DNA of 23,867 nucleotides, taken from a virus. The DNA is taken from positions 1 through 23,867 of IMG/VR virus record IMGVR_UViG_3300010354_000657; one strand, 5' to 3'. The notes under the pieces are model-generated. The model made no database searches. It was not told the DNA's origin and was given only the letters and a program-made list of their open reading frames with translations. How positions within the stretch are numbered: position 1 is the stretch's first letter; each line of letters starts with the position of its first letter. The position numbers and the translations under genes are program-made. Below are positions 16,950-23,867 of the stretch, one piece after another.

Positions 16950-19900
16950 TTAAACTAACTGACTTGTACCCGTATAAGTCGGGGCGACATCCTTATATTC
17001 TTCATATAAAGCCCTTCTTTGTGCGACCAATGGGGTCGCTTGATCGACAACAGCGACAACCTTATCACGGGCTTCTTTGATTTTTGGATCACCTTCAGGT
17101 AATGTTTCTTGTAAAGTCAAATACTCATCATTTAACTCTTCATACTTCTTACGTAGTGCTACAATTTCTTTTGAAAGTGTAGTGTTCTTTTCAGTAAAGT
17201 CTTTCTTTCTAGTATCTATTTCACTTATTTTTCCTGCAGCGGCTTCATCTGCTTCTCCGAACTTAGGAGCAGGGATATCTGGATCACCTAATTGGCTCGT
17301 AGTTGCAGCCGCTATCGAACTTCTGTCTGTAGTATTTGTTGCTATACTTGGCGTCTTGATTCCACTTCCTGAACCTGCTACTGATGATAACGCACTTTGT
17401 AATTGCGATGCAGCACCTGCAGGTAGACCCTTTGTCAATAGTGAGTTCAATCCACCGGCTTGTTTTTGCAAGTCTCCTAATAACTTTTCTGCGCCACCGG
17501 TCAGCGTATTTGTTAGATCATTCATAGCACCGGCTGAAAGACCAGCCATTGCGCTCTTGAGGTCTCCTGTTCCGGGTAGATTAGGAACTGCGCCCTTTGC
17601 TAGGTTGGCCACAGCGCCGGCTGCTGATTGTCCTCCGGGTATAGCAGACAAACCGCTAGCAAGTGAGGATACCGCGCCCTTAGCAGAGCCAGCCATAGCC
17701 GCAACTGACGATAATCCTCCTGTTGCTTTAGCCAACGATGATCCGCTAGCGAATGCCATGGCAGCAGTACCTGCTGACGATGTAGCAGATGACAATGCCC
17801 CTACTACGCCCGTGACAGAACCAGCACTCTTACTTGCTTGTACTAGGCTATCAGCAACGCTGCCGGCGCTTGGTAATATCTTACCAACGGCACTAGTAGC
17901 ACCTTGGGCTAGTGATGATACGCTGCCTACTAATCCAGAAGGTTTTAGGCTCGCTGCTATACCACCTGCTGCATCAGATACTCCACCTGCTAAAGATTCG
18001 ACTGTCTGACTTAGTGGGTTTGTAGTGGCTGATACTGATAATTCTTCTACTTGTTCTGCTGCCTCTTTAGCCAATGCAGTTAAGTTTTGCGGTACTCCCG
18101 CTTGCATAGGTTTCAATGAAGCCTTGATTGCGCTAAACGCTCCTGCTGATATACCTTTAGCCTGATCGATCACGCTTGATAGGCTAGGTGATTTTGCTAC
18201 AGCACCTATAGAACTTTCAAGTCCTGATAATGCTCCACCTACACCTTCTGCTATACCCGCAGCAAAATTGCCGCCGGCTATATCTTTCATGACTCCATCA
18301 AGTTTGCCTGTATTGAATCCACCAGCAGAAGGTATTGAATTACCTACAGATTTAATAGCATCTAGTGTGCCACCTAATCCATTTTTTGCTGCTGACAATA
18401 CCATACCGCCTATCTGTGTAGGGCTTTCTAAACCTGTTATAGCACCTGCGCTTTGCAGTCCACCTTGTGCTAACTGTAGATTCTTAGTCATGGAATCTGC
18501 TTGTGATTGAACACTATTCACATATGAAGATAAATTACCTGTCGTGAATAATGGGCTAGCAAACGCTTGTTTGACGTTACCGGTGCTTGCTGCTAAACTG
18601 TTGACTAGTGCTGCCGAACCCGGTTTCAATACGCCTCCTGCCGCCATCATATTAGCAGACTGAGGTATCGCTGAGCCGGCTGCGGCTTGTATACCACTTG
18701 CTGTTTGTGCTATGGCTGTACCTGCCGTAGTTGCTGCTGCGAACGGACCTGATACTGCATCTGCTGCGGCTGCTGCTGTAATTGCCCCGGTTGCTTTTGC
18801 ATTAAGCGAGGCACTTGCTGCGCTAACTGGTGGAGCCGCTGAAACTACTGCTCCTGATACAGGATCTGTTAAAGATGACGCCGCTACTGAATTAGTATTT
18901 TGTACACTAGTGCTAGGTGCAGCCGGTAATGAACTACTTGCATTCAAGTCAGTCTTAACATCTACTCCTTGACCTGCGTTAGACCATGGTGCGTGGGCAG
19001 GTGCTCTGCTAGTAATACTCACTAACTTGGCAGGCGCTGCTAAAAAACCTTTTTCTTGATCAAATAAAGTATCAGTATGTAAAACTTTATCTATGGCAGG
19101 GACTTCTGCTGGTTTCGTACCTGTCTGACCGGTGTTTAGATTTACTTTACTACCGTTGACGTATGCAATGGCGCTGCTAGCCATACTAATGTCGCCGCCG
19201 CTTTCCATGCTCATAGGACCGTTAACTTTGGTCGTGTGCTTGCCGGTCGTAAAGTTGCTATAATCGCTTCCAACTCTTTGTTTAAATTCTTGTTCGCTGT
19301 TAATATGAATATTCTCGCCCTGTATGTTTAAATTCTTAGTAGCGTGAATATTAAGATTGTTGTCGGCGTGCAAATTTAAATCACCTTGTGTACGCAAGTT
19401 GATGCTGTTAGTGCTGTATATGTCAACCGTACCTTCTTTACCTAACTCAATATAACTTTGTCCATTGCTGTGAAGTATCATCAATGTCTGACCATCATCA
19501 CTCATCAATATCTGATGACCTAATGCTGTTCTGATTCTTATAAGTTGATCTCGACCAATGATGTCACCATCGTCCATGACGATTGTATGACCACCTCTTC
19601 TACTTACTACACGTAAATCTTTTGCTTTTTCACCAGTTAAATTCTGTGCTACGCTACTGTCATCGAAACCGCCTTCATATATAGGTCTACCAGGTGTGCT
19701 TACACCCCATCCAACTCTTGAAGGGCTCTCACGTTGTGAACTTGAACTGATAGGACCTCGAACAGGATCACGTAATACGCCCTGCTGGAACATGATGGTA
19801 GAACTGTAACTATGTACCGGCTTGGGTGCTGTCAAATATTCAGGACTATCCGCTACATCTTTATTATTTGTGTTGATGTTAGTGACTGGTAATCTTAATG

Positions 19901-20369
19901 CACCGCCGTAACTTCTTGCTTCACCTTCGTTTGGTATGATGTTATCTGTGGCACCAATAGCAGGAAGCATTTGCATGGCTTCGGGTTCCGGTACACATCC
20001 AACATAGAAGCCATAATTCATATCACCATCTACGAACAAGCACAATACTGTAGTACCTATGTCAGGCGGACTCATCCACATACCGTAACTACTAGGGTTG
20101 GCTTTGAAATCACCATAACCATCATCACCTGCATCTGGGCGAGTAGTACCAAAGAATGGACTTAAGAATCTAACAGGACGCCAGTTATCTCTGTTGTCAG
20201 GATCAAGACCGCTGTTATCTGTGATGTAAACAAATATTCTACCGGAACGTGTAGGGTCTACGTTATCTTTGACTATTCCCAATGCTGGTGCTAATCTTGG
20301 ATTAGCCCCACCTGCGTTAGGACTGCTACGTTTTGTAGGGCCTGTGGGTTTTTGTACGTCAATTGCCAT
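16950..20369 (-). CDS. 5: Central baseplate spike, gp5/VgrG-type, with long Ala/Gly/Ser tail
   Basis: This protein likely trimerises as the membrane-piercing spike under the hub. Residues about 25-130 form the gp5-type OB-fold (LGIVKDNVDPTRSGRIFVYI, then GMWMSPPDIGTTVLCLFVDG and YGFYVGCVP). Residues about 130-250 are a linker. Residues about 255-415 are beta-helix, opening with SRRGGHTIVMDDGD and HQILMSDDGQTLMILHSNGQ, then clear octad repeats at 315-362. Residues about 475-1035 are an Ala/Gly/Ser-rich low-complexity region, and residues 1040-1125 a charged coiled coil. T4 gp5 is 575 residues with a lysozyme domain between OB-fold and helix; no such domain is seen here. The start is fixed by GGAGG nine bases upstream and by the TAATG overlap with the hub gene. 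Confidence 0.92.
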   Translation of the reverse strand: MAIDVQKPTGPTKRSSPNAGGANPRLAPALGIVKDNVDPTRSGRIFVYITDNSGLDPDNRDNWRPVRFLSPFFGTTRPDAGDDGYGDFKANPSSYGMWMSPPDIGTTVLCLFVDGDMNYGFYVGCVPEPEAMQMLPAIGATDNIIPNEGEARSYGGALRLPVTNINTNNKDVADSPEYLTAPKPVHSYSSTIMFQQGVLRDPVRGPISSSSQRESPSRVGWGVSTPGRPIYEGGFDDSSVAQNLTGEKAKDLRVVSRRGGHTIVMDDGDIIGRDQLIRIRTALGHQILMSDDGQTLMILHSNGQSYIELGKEGTVDIYSTNSINLRTQGDLNLHADNNLNIHATKNLNIQGENIHINSEQEFKQRVGSDYSNFTTGKHTTKVNGPMSMESGGDISMASSAIAYVNGSKVNLNTGQTGTKPAEVPAIDKVLHTDTLFDQEKGFLAAPAKLVSITSRAPAHAPWSNAGQGVDVKTDLNASSSLPAAPSTSVQNTNSVAASSLTDPVSGAVVSAAPPVSAASASLNAKATGAITAAAAADAVSGPFAAATTAGTAIAQTASGIQAAAGSAIPQSANMMAAGGVLKPGSAALVNSLAASTGNVKQAFASPLFTTGNLSSYVNSVQSQADSMTKNLQLAQGGLQSAGAITGLESPTQIGGMVLSAAKNGLGGTLDAIKSVGNSIPSAGGFNTGKLDGVMKDIAGGNFAAGIAEGVGGALSGLESSIGAVAKSPSLSSVIDQAKGISAGAFSAIKASLKPMQAGVPQNLTALAKEAAEQVEELSVSATTNPLSQTVESLAGGVSDAAGGIAASLKPSGLVGSVSSLAQGATSAVGKILPSAGSVADSLVQASKSAGSVTGVVGALSSATSSAGTAAMAFASGSSLAKATGGLSSVAAMAGSAKGAVSSLASGLSAIPGGQSAAGAVANLAKGAVPNLPGTGDLKSAMAGLSAGAMNDLTNTLTGGAEKLLGDLQKQAGGLNSLLTKGLPAGAASQLQSALSSVAGSGSGIKTPSIATNTTDRSSIAAATTSQLGDPDIPAPKFGEADEAAAGKISEIDTRKKDFTEKNTTLSKEIVALRKKYEELNDEYLTLQETLPEGDPKIKEARDKVVAVVDQATPLVAQRRALYEEYKDVAPTYTGTSQLV
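16995..17252 (-). other. Predicted coiled coil at the spike C-terminus (residues 1040-1125)
   Basis: Highly charged Lys/Glu-rich helix: KISEIDTRKKDFTEK, then LSKEIVALRKKYEELNDEYL with hydrophobic residues in heptad-like spacing, an LPEGDPKI turn, then a second helix ending QRRALYEEYKD. It could fold as a hairpin or trimerise; composition differs sharply from the preceding region. Confidence 0.65.
17265..18947 (-). repeat. Ala/Gly/Ser-rich low-complexity region of the spike (residues 475-1035)
   Basis: About 560 residues composed largely of Ala, Gly, Ser, with Leu/Val spaced at three to four residues and Pro-Gly breaks. Recurrent short units include SSLASGLSAIPGG, VANLAKGAVPNLPG and VSSLAQGATSAVGK. 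This suggests short amphipathic helices separated by turns. The degenerate coding keeps the plus strand open for 310 codons at 17077-18009, which I treat as an antisense shadow. Confidence 0.8.
19284..19427 (-). repeat. Octad repeats of the spike beta-helix (residues 315-362)
   Basis: Six consecutive eight-residue units align: VDIYSTNS, INLRTQGD, LNLHADNN, LNIHATKN, LNIQGENI, HINSEQEF. Positions 1 and 3 are hydrophobic and position 2 is usually Asn or Asp. An eight-residue period is the signature of the intertwined triple-stranded beta-helix of T4 gp5C and VgrG proteins. His recurs at position 4 in two neighbouring units. Confidence 0.85.
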
Positions 20370-22753
20370 TAGTCTCTACCTCCATCTGTTTCACCTGTGG
20401 GCTGAGTTGATGCATCATCATCCGGCGTTGATCCAGACTGCGTTGCTACGGTCTGTTGTCTTGATGGTGGTTCAAATTTAGGGTCTTCTGTTACCATAGG
20501 ACCGCGCGGGTCTCCTATACCTGCGAATGAAGGAGCAAATAAATTTAGGGTCTGTTCAAATCTACCTGAACTGAAAGTGCTTTGCACATTTGCTACACCC
20601 CAAATGATCGCGCCTTGAGTCATCTCTTTTATATAAGGTGGATAGTTGATGAAAAATAATTCTTCATTGATGATCATAGTTCCTGTATTGTCACTATAGT
20701 CAACTGCTTCTTTAAATGCCACTTCAATAAATACCTGACCACCTTGTGCTGATACGGTATACCCATCACTATCATAAAATTTATTATAGAATTCTGTTAC
20801 GCTTGATGCTCCATCTCTTACTAAGAAATCCGGGTCTCCTATGATTCTCATAGTAGCATTAGCATAAGCATCTGGATCATTCAGATAGGTGGTCACACTA
20901 TTTTGTGCAGCCATTGCGATACCCAACGCACCAGTCTTATCACCCCCGGAATTCAATCCAGGGGTCACGCTAGTCATGCCGCCGGCTGCTGCTGTACCCG
21001 CACTATCATCTCCTGCACCCGGTGGCGGCGGATCACCTTTCAATCCTGTATTAGCACTTGTTGTTTTGCTGTTGCCTGGAGTGGCTCCACTACCCCCGCC
21101 CGATGTCTGTGCTTGACCTTCTCTTTCACCGCCAGGATTTTGTGCTGCTGTAGAATTAGCACTAGGCGGATTTTCAAGCCCTAGAACAGCGTTGTAATAT
21201 AAGCCGTTATAAGTTAGATTTAAATCTAATATCTCAGAATTTTTACCTGTGAACCAATAATCATAACGTTTATGCGGCCCATAATATCTGCTAGTATCTC
21301 TAGCATAAGGAGTCTCTATGCTAGGTATTTCATATAATTGTATGATGTAGTTTGTCTCGTATGCCCAGTCTTTGATCTTATCATCCCATTCTGCTTTAAC
21401 AACTTCTGCATTAACAGTATACCATGTTAACTTTGATGGATTTTCGCGCTGTATCTGTTCTTGATTTTTTTGTTTTGGATCGGGCTGTGTAGTATTAGAG
21501 TATGTAACATTCATAGCGTTGACCATGAATGCGCTTCTCTTTACTATCTGCTCTATCGCTTGTAGTATAGATGTATCATTTGATATAGTGACTAACCTAC
21601 TATTATTGTCAGGTGGTACCGAACTCTTAGCATCAGTAGATTCAGTAGTTGTTTTTGCGCCGCTACCTCCCCAGTTTGATTTCTGTACGTCAGCCTCAGT
21701 AACCATGGATGCATTACCTAAACGTTCAAAAGCATCTCCTAAATAAACAACATTATATTTGTTTGGTATTTTTAAACTAGGCGGTTCTTTTTGCGCCATA
21801 TCTTCTTGCTGTTTGTTCAATTTAGTGAATAAACCATTCTCACCTTGTAATGCTTCATCAACTGTGCTACCTCCTACTGTAGCACCAGTAGGTACTCTAC
21901 CTCTTTTAACACCTATCATAGTCTGACCGCTAACACTAGCAGCCTTTATAGCATATTGAACTGTTTTTCCATCTAATCTAAATTTAATTTCGTTTAATTG
22001 AATATCATAGAAGTTTTCAAATAATGCCTCACTACCTAATGGGTCTATCGGCTCGCCGTACAATTCTGATTGTGGCTTTACGATATTACCATCTATATCA
22101 TAACCATAAAATCTAATACCTAATACAAAAAATTGTTTATAGACTAATGCGTTTTCATATCCAGTATTACTTTGATTAACTATCATGGCAGCAGCCGCTT
22201 TTCTAAGATTGCTTACGAAACTAAATCCATATGGCTCTGTGATAGTGAAATCAAATTCACTTACTGCGCTGATAGAAGATTGACCTGTAGTTTTGGTGGC
22301 GGTCTCTGTAAAGAAACGTAAATTGTCGATGTAATAGTCTAACTCGAAACCCGGTGCTCTTCTTGATGTAGTATTGTTTATGCCGCCACTTTGTGCTATA
22401 AGATATGCGCCCTCTCCTAGACTTCCCCCCGGTCCTTCTGCGGTAGAAAATGCATCGATTTTTTGTCTGCCTGATTCTATGAATTTAGAATAAGCATTGG
22501 GAGTAATCATGTACAATGATATGTTATATGTGTAACTTGCTAGTTTAGATAATGGGTTATAGATTCTTCTGCCGGGCTTCATGCTGCCACCGAATCCACT
22601 AGGACCAGGATTGGCTACTGTGCCTGTCGCAGTTCCAGTACTAGAGATAGTAGTGGCTACTCCTGTACCTGTTGCTATAACATAATTGTTTTGGTTGAGT
22701 GATGATTTTGCTAGATTGTTTAAATCATCATCTACACGATTTTCTTTTATCAT
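20369..22753 (-). CDS. Baseplate hub structural protein candidate (794 residues)
   Basis: Located directly before the spike gene, where contractile systems usually keep the hub that carries the spike (T4 gp27, P2 gpD). Residues 60-280 form a recognisable block: GRRIYNPLSKLASYTYNISL, YLIAQSGGINNT, RRAPGFELDYYIDNLRF and FTITEPYGFSFVSNLRKA. Residues about 390-530 form a second block with WYTVNAEVVKAEWD and an RYDYWFTGKNSEILDLNLTY stretch. Residues about 525-605 are a Gly/Pro/Thr/Ser linker. Residues about 610-745 form a third block (ATMRIIGDPDFLVRDG, VFIEVAFKEAV, ANVQSTFSSGRFEQTLNLFA) like the closing part of hub proteins. It is about twice the size of T4 gp27 (391), and direct homology is not shown. 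The ATG overlaps the previous stop (ATGA); an AGG lies just upstream. The last A of its TAA is the first base of the spike ATG. Confidence 0.8.
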   Translation of the reverse strand: MIKENRVDDDLNNLAKSSLNQNNYVIATGTGVATTISSTGTATGTVANPGPSGFGGSMKPGRRIYNPLSKLASYTYNISLYMITPNAYSKFIESGRQKIDAFSTAEGPGGSLGEGAYLIAQSGGINNTTSRRAPGFELDYYIDNLRFFTETATKTTGQSSISAVSEFDFTITEPYGFSFVSNLRKAAAAMIVNQSNTGYENALVYKQFFVLGIRFYGYDIDGNIVKPQSELYGEPIDPLGSEALFENFYDIQLNEIKFRLDGKTVQYAIKAASVSGQTMIGVKRGRVPTGATVGGSTVDEALQGENGLFTKLNKQQEDMAQKEPPSLKIPNKYNVVYLGDAFERLGNASMVTEADVQKSNWGGSGAKTTTESTDAKSSVPPDNNSRLVTISNDTSILQAIEQIVKRSAFMVNAMNVTYSNTTQPDPKQKNQEQIQRENPSKLTWYTVNAEVVKAEWDDKIKDWAYETNYIIQLYEIPSIETPYARDTSRYYGPHKRYDYWFTGKNSEILDLNLTYNGLYYNAVLGLENPPSANSTAAQNPGGEREGQAQTSGGGSGATPGNSKTTSANTGLKGDPPPPGAGDDSAGTAAAGGMTSVTPGLNSGGDKTGALGIAMAAQNSVTTYLNDPDAYANATMRIIGDPDFLVRDGASSVTEFYNKFYDSDGYTVSAQGGQVFIEVAFKEAVDYSDNTGTMIINEELFFINYPPYIKEMTQGAIIWGVANVQSTFSSGRFEQTLNLFAPSFAGIGDPRGPMVTEDPKFEPPSRQQTVATQSGSTPDDDASTQPTGETDGGRD
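20379..20383 (-). promoter_or_regulatory. Strong ribosome binding site of the spike gene
   Basis: The minus strand reads GGAGG, separated by nine bases from the ATG at 20367-20369. It lies inside the last codons of the hub gene and confirms the start chosen at the TAATG junction. It is the clearest Shine-Dalgarno site in the window. Confidence 0.85.
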
Positions 22754-23064
22754 ATACCTAGCGTCTGTTTGAGCGTATCTAATTTAGGAATATAAAATTC
22801 AACACCAGTAACGAAATCAAAATACGGATCGAAGCCCAATCGATTAGGATTTCTCGCAGCGAATACCCACCACAATCTACTATCACCGTATAAGTCGTTT
22901 GCTAATAGATCAGGTCTATATTGATAAACAGCAGGCAACTGATATAACACATCGCTAGGTTGACTTGGGATAGGTCTGTTAACCATGAAGTCGAGGAACT
23001 TCTGATTGAACACTCCAGTATCTTTATACGGGCTGGTGCGAGGATATAACATATTGTTTGCCAT
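22750..23064 (-). CDS. 53: Baseplate wedge protein gp53-like
   Basis: gp53 clamps neighbouring gp6-gp7-gp25 wedges into a ring. The 104-residue protein carries the typical core PAVYQYRPDLLANDLYGDSR, then LWWVFAARNPNRLGFDPYFD and FVTGVEFYIPKLDTLKQTLG, a LysM-like pattern ending in the 'I-P' strand. T4 gp53 is 196 residues, so this is close to the minimal core with only a short N-terminal arm (TGVFNQKFLDFM). The ATG at 23062-23064 shares its first A with the TAA of the upstream gene, and its own TGA overlaps the hub ATG. Tight coupling on both sides suggests matched production. Confidence 0.88.
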   Translation of the reverse strand: MANNMLYPRTSPYKDTGVFNQKFLDFMVNRPIPSQPSDVLYQLPAVYQYRPDLLANDLYGDSRLWWVFAARNPNRLGFDPYFDFVTGVEFYIPKLDTLKQTLGI

Positions 23065-23867
23065 TACCAGTGTGCTCCTCTCTTGATCAACGCACCGTTG
23101 CTATAATTCTTAAGGCTAAATTCGTTACTGACATCATATCTACTTACGATCGGTACTGCGCTGATGCTAAAATTAATCTTTGTAGGAACATAAGTGGGTT
23201 CTTCTGTTCCAGGTGGTTGTAGTGAGTTGAACCCTTTATTAAGTCCCAAGTTGTTTGCACCTGTGATTCCGCCCCCGGGAATTAATCCACCTAATAAACC
23301 TGATGCTGTCGATCCTAATCCTTTTACTGCACCCTGTGCTAATCTGCCAACAGCGGTAGATAATAAACCCTTTAGTCCACCTGAAGTAGTATTCTTCTCT
23401 CCACCTGCACCTTGACCGCCAGATGTTTGTGTGGGGGCAGCAGGTATGCCTGCTCTGATATAGTCAACGTCAGGAGGCAAATTGTATGTGAAGTTAGTGA
23501 CTGCTAATGGGGCTCTATTGAACTGGAATTGTCCCAATCCGCTCAAGAAACATAATGGGGGAGGGGTTCCCGGTTTAGGATCTTCATCCTGCCCATAGAA
23601 CATCTTAGTGACAGATTTGAAAAATACGATTACTGCCAATAGGTAATTCGCTTCAAAGATATCTTGTGCTGTAAAGTCGCAGGTTATATTGATGCTGTCA
23701 ACATAACTGCTTTCATATTGAAAAATCTTGTAGTTGCTATGTACAGGAACCACACTATTGTAACTAGCACCATACGTGATGCTGATGTTAGGTGTGTAGG
23801 GGAATATGACCCCGTTGGTTAGATACAATGGATATAAGATCCAGTTGTCAGGATCATTGTAAAGATA
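23064..23867 (-). CDS. Baseplate/tail-tube-proximal structural protein, N-terminus beyond window
   Basis: The frame is open from the stop at 23064-23066 to the right edge (267 codons visible). A TTG at 23826-23828 could be taken as a start, but the frame continues upstream without a stop (YLYNDPDNWILYP) and has no in-frame ATG in the window, so the gene is most likely cut by the edge. Domain content, numbered from that TTG: residues 5-125 (GVIFPYTPNISITYGASYNS, INITCDFTAQDIFEANYLLA, FYGQDEDPKPGTPPPLCFL, NLPPDVDYI) and residues 213-254 (VPTKINFSISAVPIVSRYDV, then FSLKNYSNGALI). I recognise this pair of blocks from marine T4-like phage structural genes next to gp53. A hub-top role like T4 gp48/gp54 is possible but unproved. 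A Gly/Ala-rich insert separates the blocks. Confidence 0.82.
   Translation of the reverse strand, partial: YLYNDPDNWILYPLYLTNGVIFPYTPNISITYGASYNSVVPVHSNYKIFQYESSYVDSINITCDFTAQDIFEANYLLAVIVFFKSVTKMFYGQDEDPKPGTPPPLCFLSGLGQFQFNRAPLAVTNFTYNLPPDVDYIRAGIPAAPTQTSGGQGAGGEKNTTSGGLKGLLSTAVGRLAQGAVKGLGSTASGLLGGLIPGGGITGANNLGLNKGFNSLQPPGTEEPTYVPTKINFSISAVPIVSRYDVSNEFSLKNYSNGALIKRGAHW
23075..23082 (-). promoter_or_regulatory. Ribosome binding site of the gp53-like gene
   Basis: The minus strand reads GAGAGGAG, ten bases before the ATG at 23062-23064, inside the last codons of the upstream gene. It supports the chosen start. Confidence 0.75.
23196..23438 (-). other. Gly/Ala-rich insert in the partial structural protein
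   Basis: Residues 131-211 counted from the TTG at 23828. It consists of a Gly/Gln/Ser start (TSGGQGAGGEKNTTSGG), a small amphipathic stretch (LKGLLSTAVGRLAQGAVKGL) and a Gly/Pro-rich end. The composition resembles the spike tail at 17265-18947 and differs from both flanking blocks. Confidence 0.7.

Noticed and set aside
17077-18009. 310-codon open frame on the plus strand
   Set aside because: It lies antisense to the Ala/Gly/Ser-rich part of the spike; its Ala/Pro-rich product is what the complement of such codons gives, and there is no ribosome site or neighbouring plus-strand gene.
20889-21184. Two overlapping plus-strand open frames
   Set aside because: Both are opposite the Gly/Pro-rich linker of the hub candidate; GC-rich simple codons leave the opposite strand open by chance.
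1-23867. CRISPR array, tRNA, insertion sequence or defence genes
   Set aside because: No regularly spaced DNA repeats, cloverleaf-like sequences, transposase-like motifs or non-structural enzymes were seen; the window is accounted for by tail genes.

Overview
The window is a dense tail-baseplate module of a contractile-tailed (myovirus-type), T4-like bacteriophage. Every convincing gene reads on the minus strand, and the genes are almost gapless: stop/start overlaps, a 1-nt gap, a 17-nt gap and a 47-nt gap. I see no bacterial gene, tRNA, insertion sequence or CRISPR array. Base composition is AT-leaning. The protein families resemble those of T4-like phages of marine bacteria (cyanophage- and pelagiphage-type myoviruses), but nothing in the window identifies the host.

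In transcription order (high to low coordinate) the layout is: (1) a baseplate/tail-tube-proximal structural protein cut by the right edge (23064-23867); (2) a small gp53-like baseplate wedge protein (22750-23064); (3) a 794-residue baseplate hub candidate (20369-22753); (4) a 1139-residue gp5/VgrG-type central spike with an OB-fold, an octad-repeat beta-helix and a very long Ala/Gly/Ser-rich C-terminal tail (16950-20369); (5) gp25, the sheath-initiating wedge protein (16480-16932); (6) an enlarged gp6 wedge protein (13040-16432); (7) one giant open frame from 13038 to the left edge, at least 4346 residues and unfinished. Regulatory signals are sparse: a strong GGAGG ribosome site before the spike, another purine-rich site before the gp53-like gene, and one possible T4-type late promoter in the gp25-gp6 gap.

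The order spike - gp25 - gp6 - next wedge/fibre protein matches the V-W-J-I order of P2-type phages, so the products probably build the hub, the spike and the wedges of one baseplate. The giant protein follows directly after gp6 and probably forms much of the peripheral baseplate.

The most notable points are the giant protein (13 kb of uninterrupted frame), the seven FG-GAP-type motifs inside it that suggest an integrin-alpha-like beta-propeller with inserted domains, and the 560-residue low-complexity tail placed beyond the needle of the spike. I found no evidence for a separate defence system or other non-structural system.
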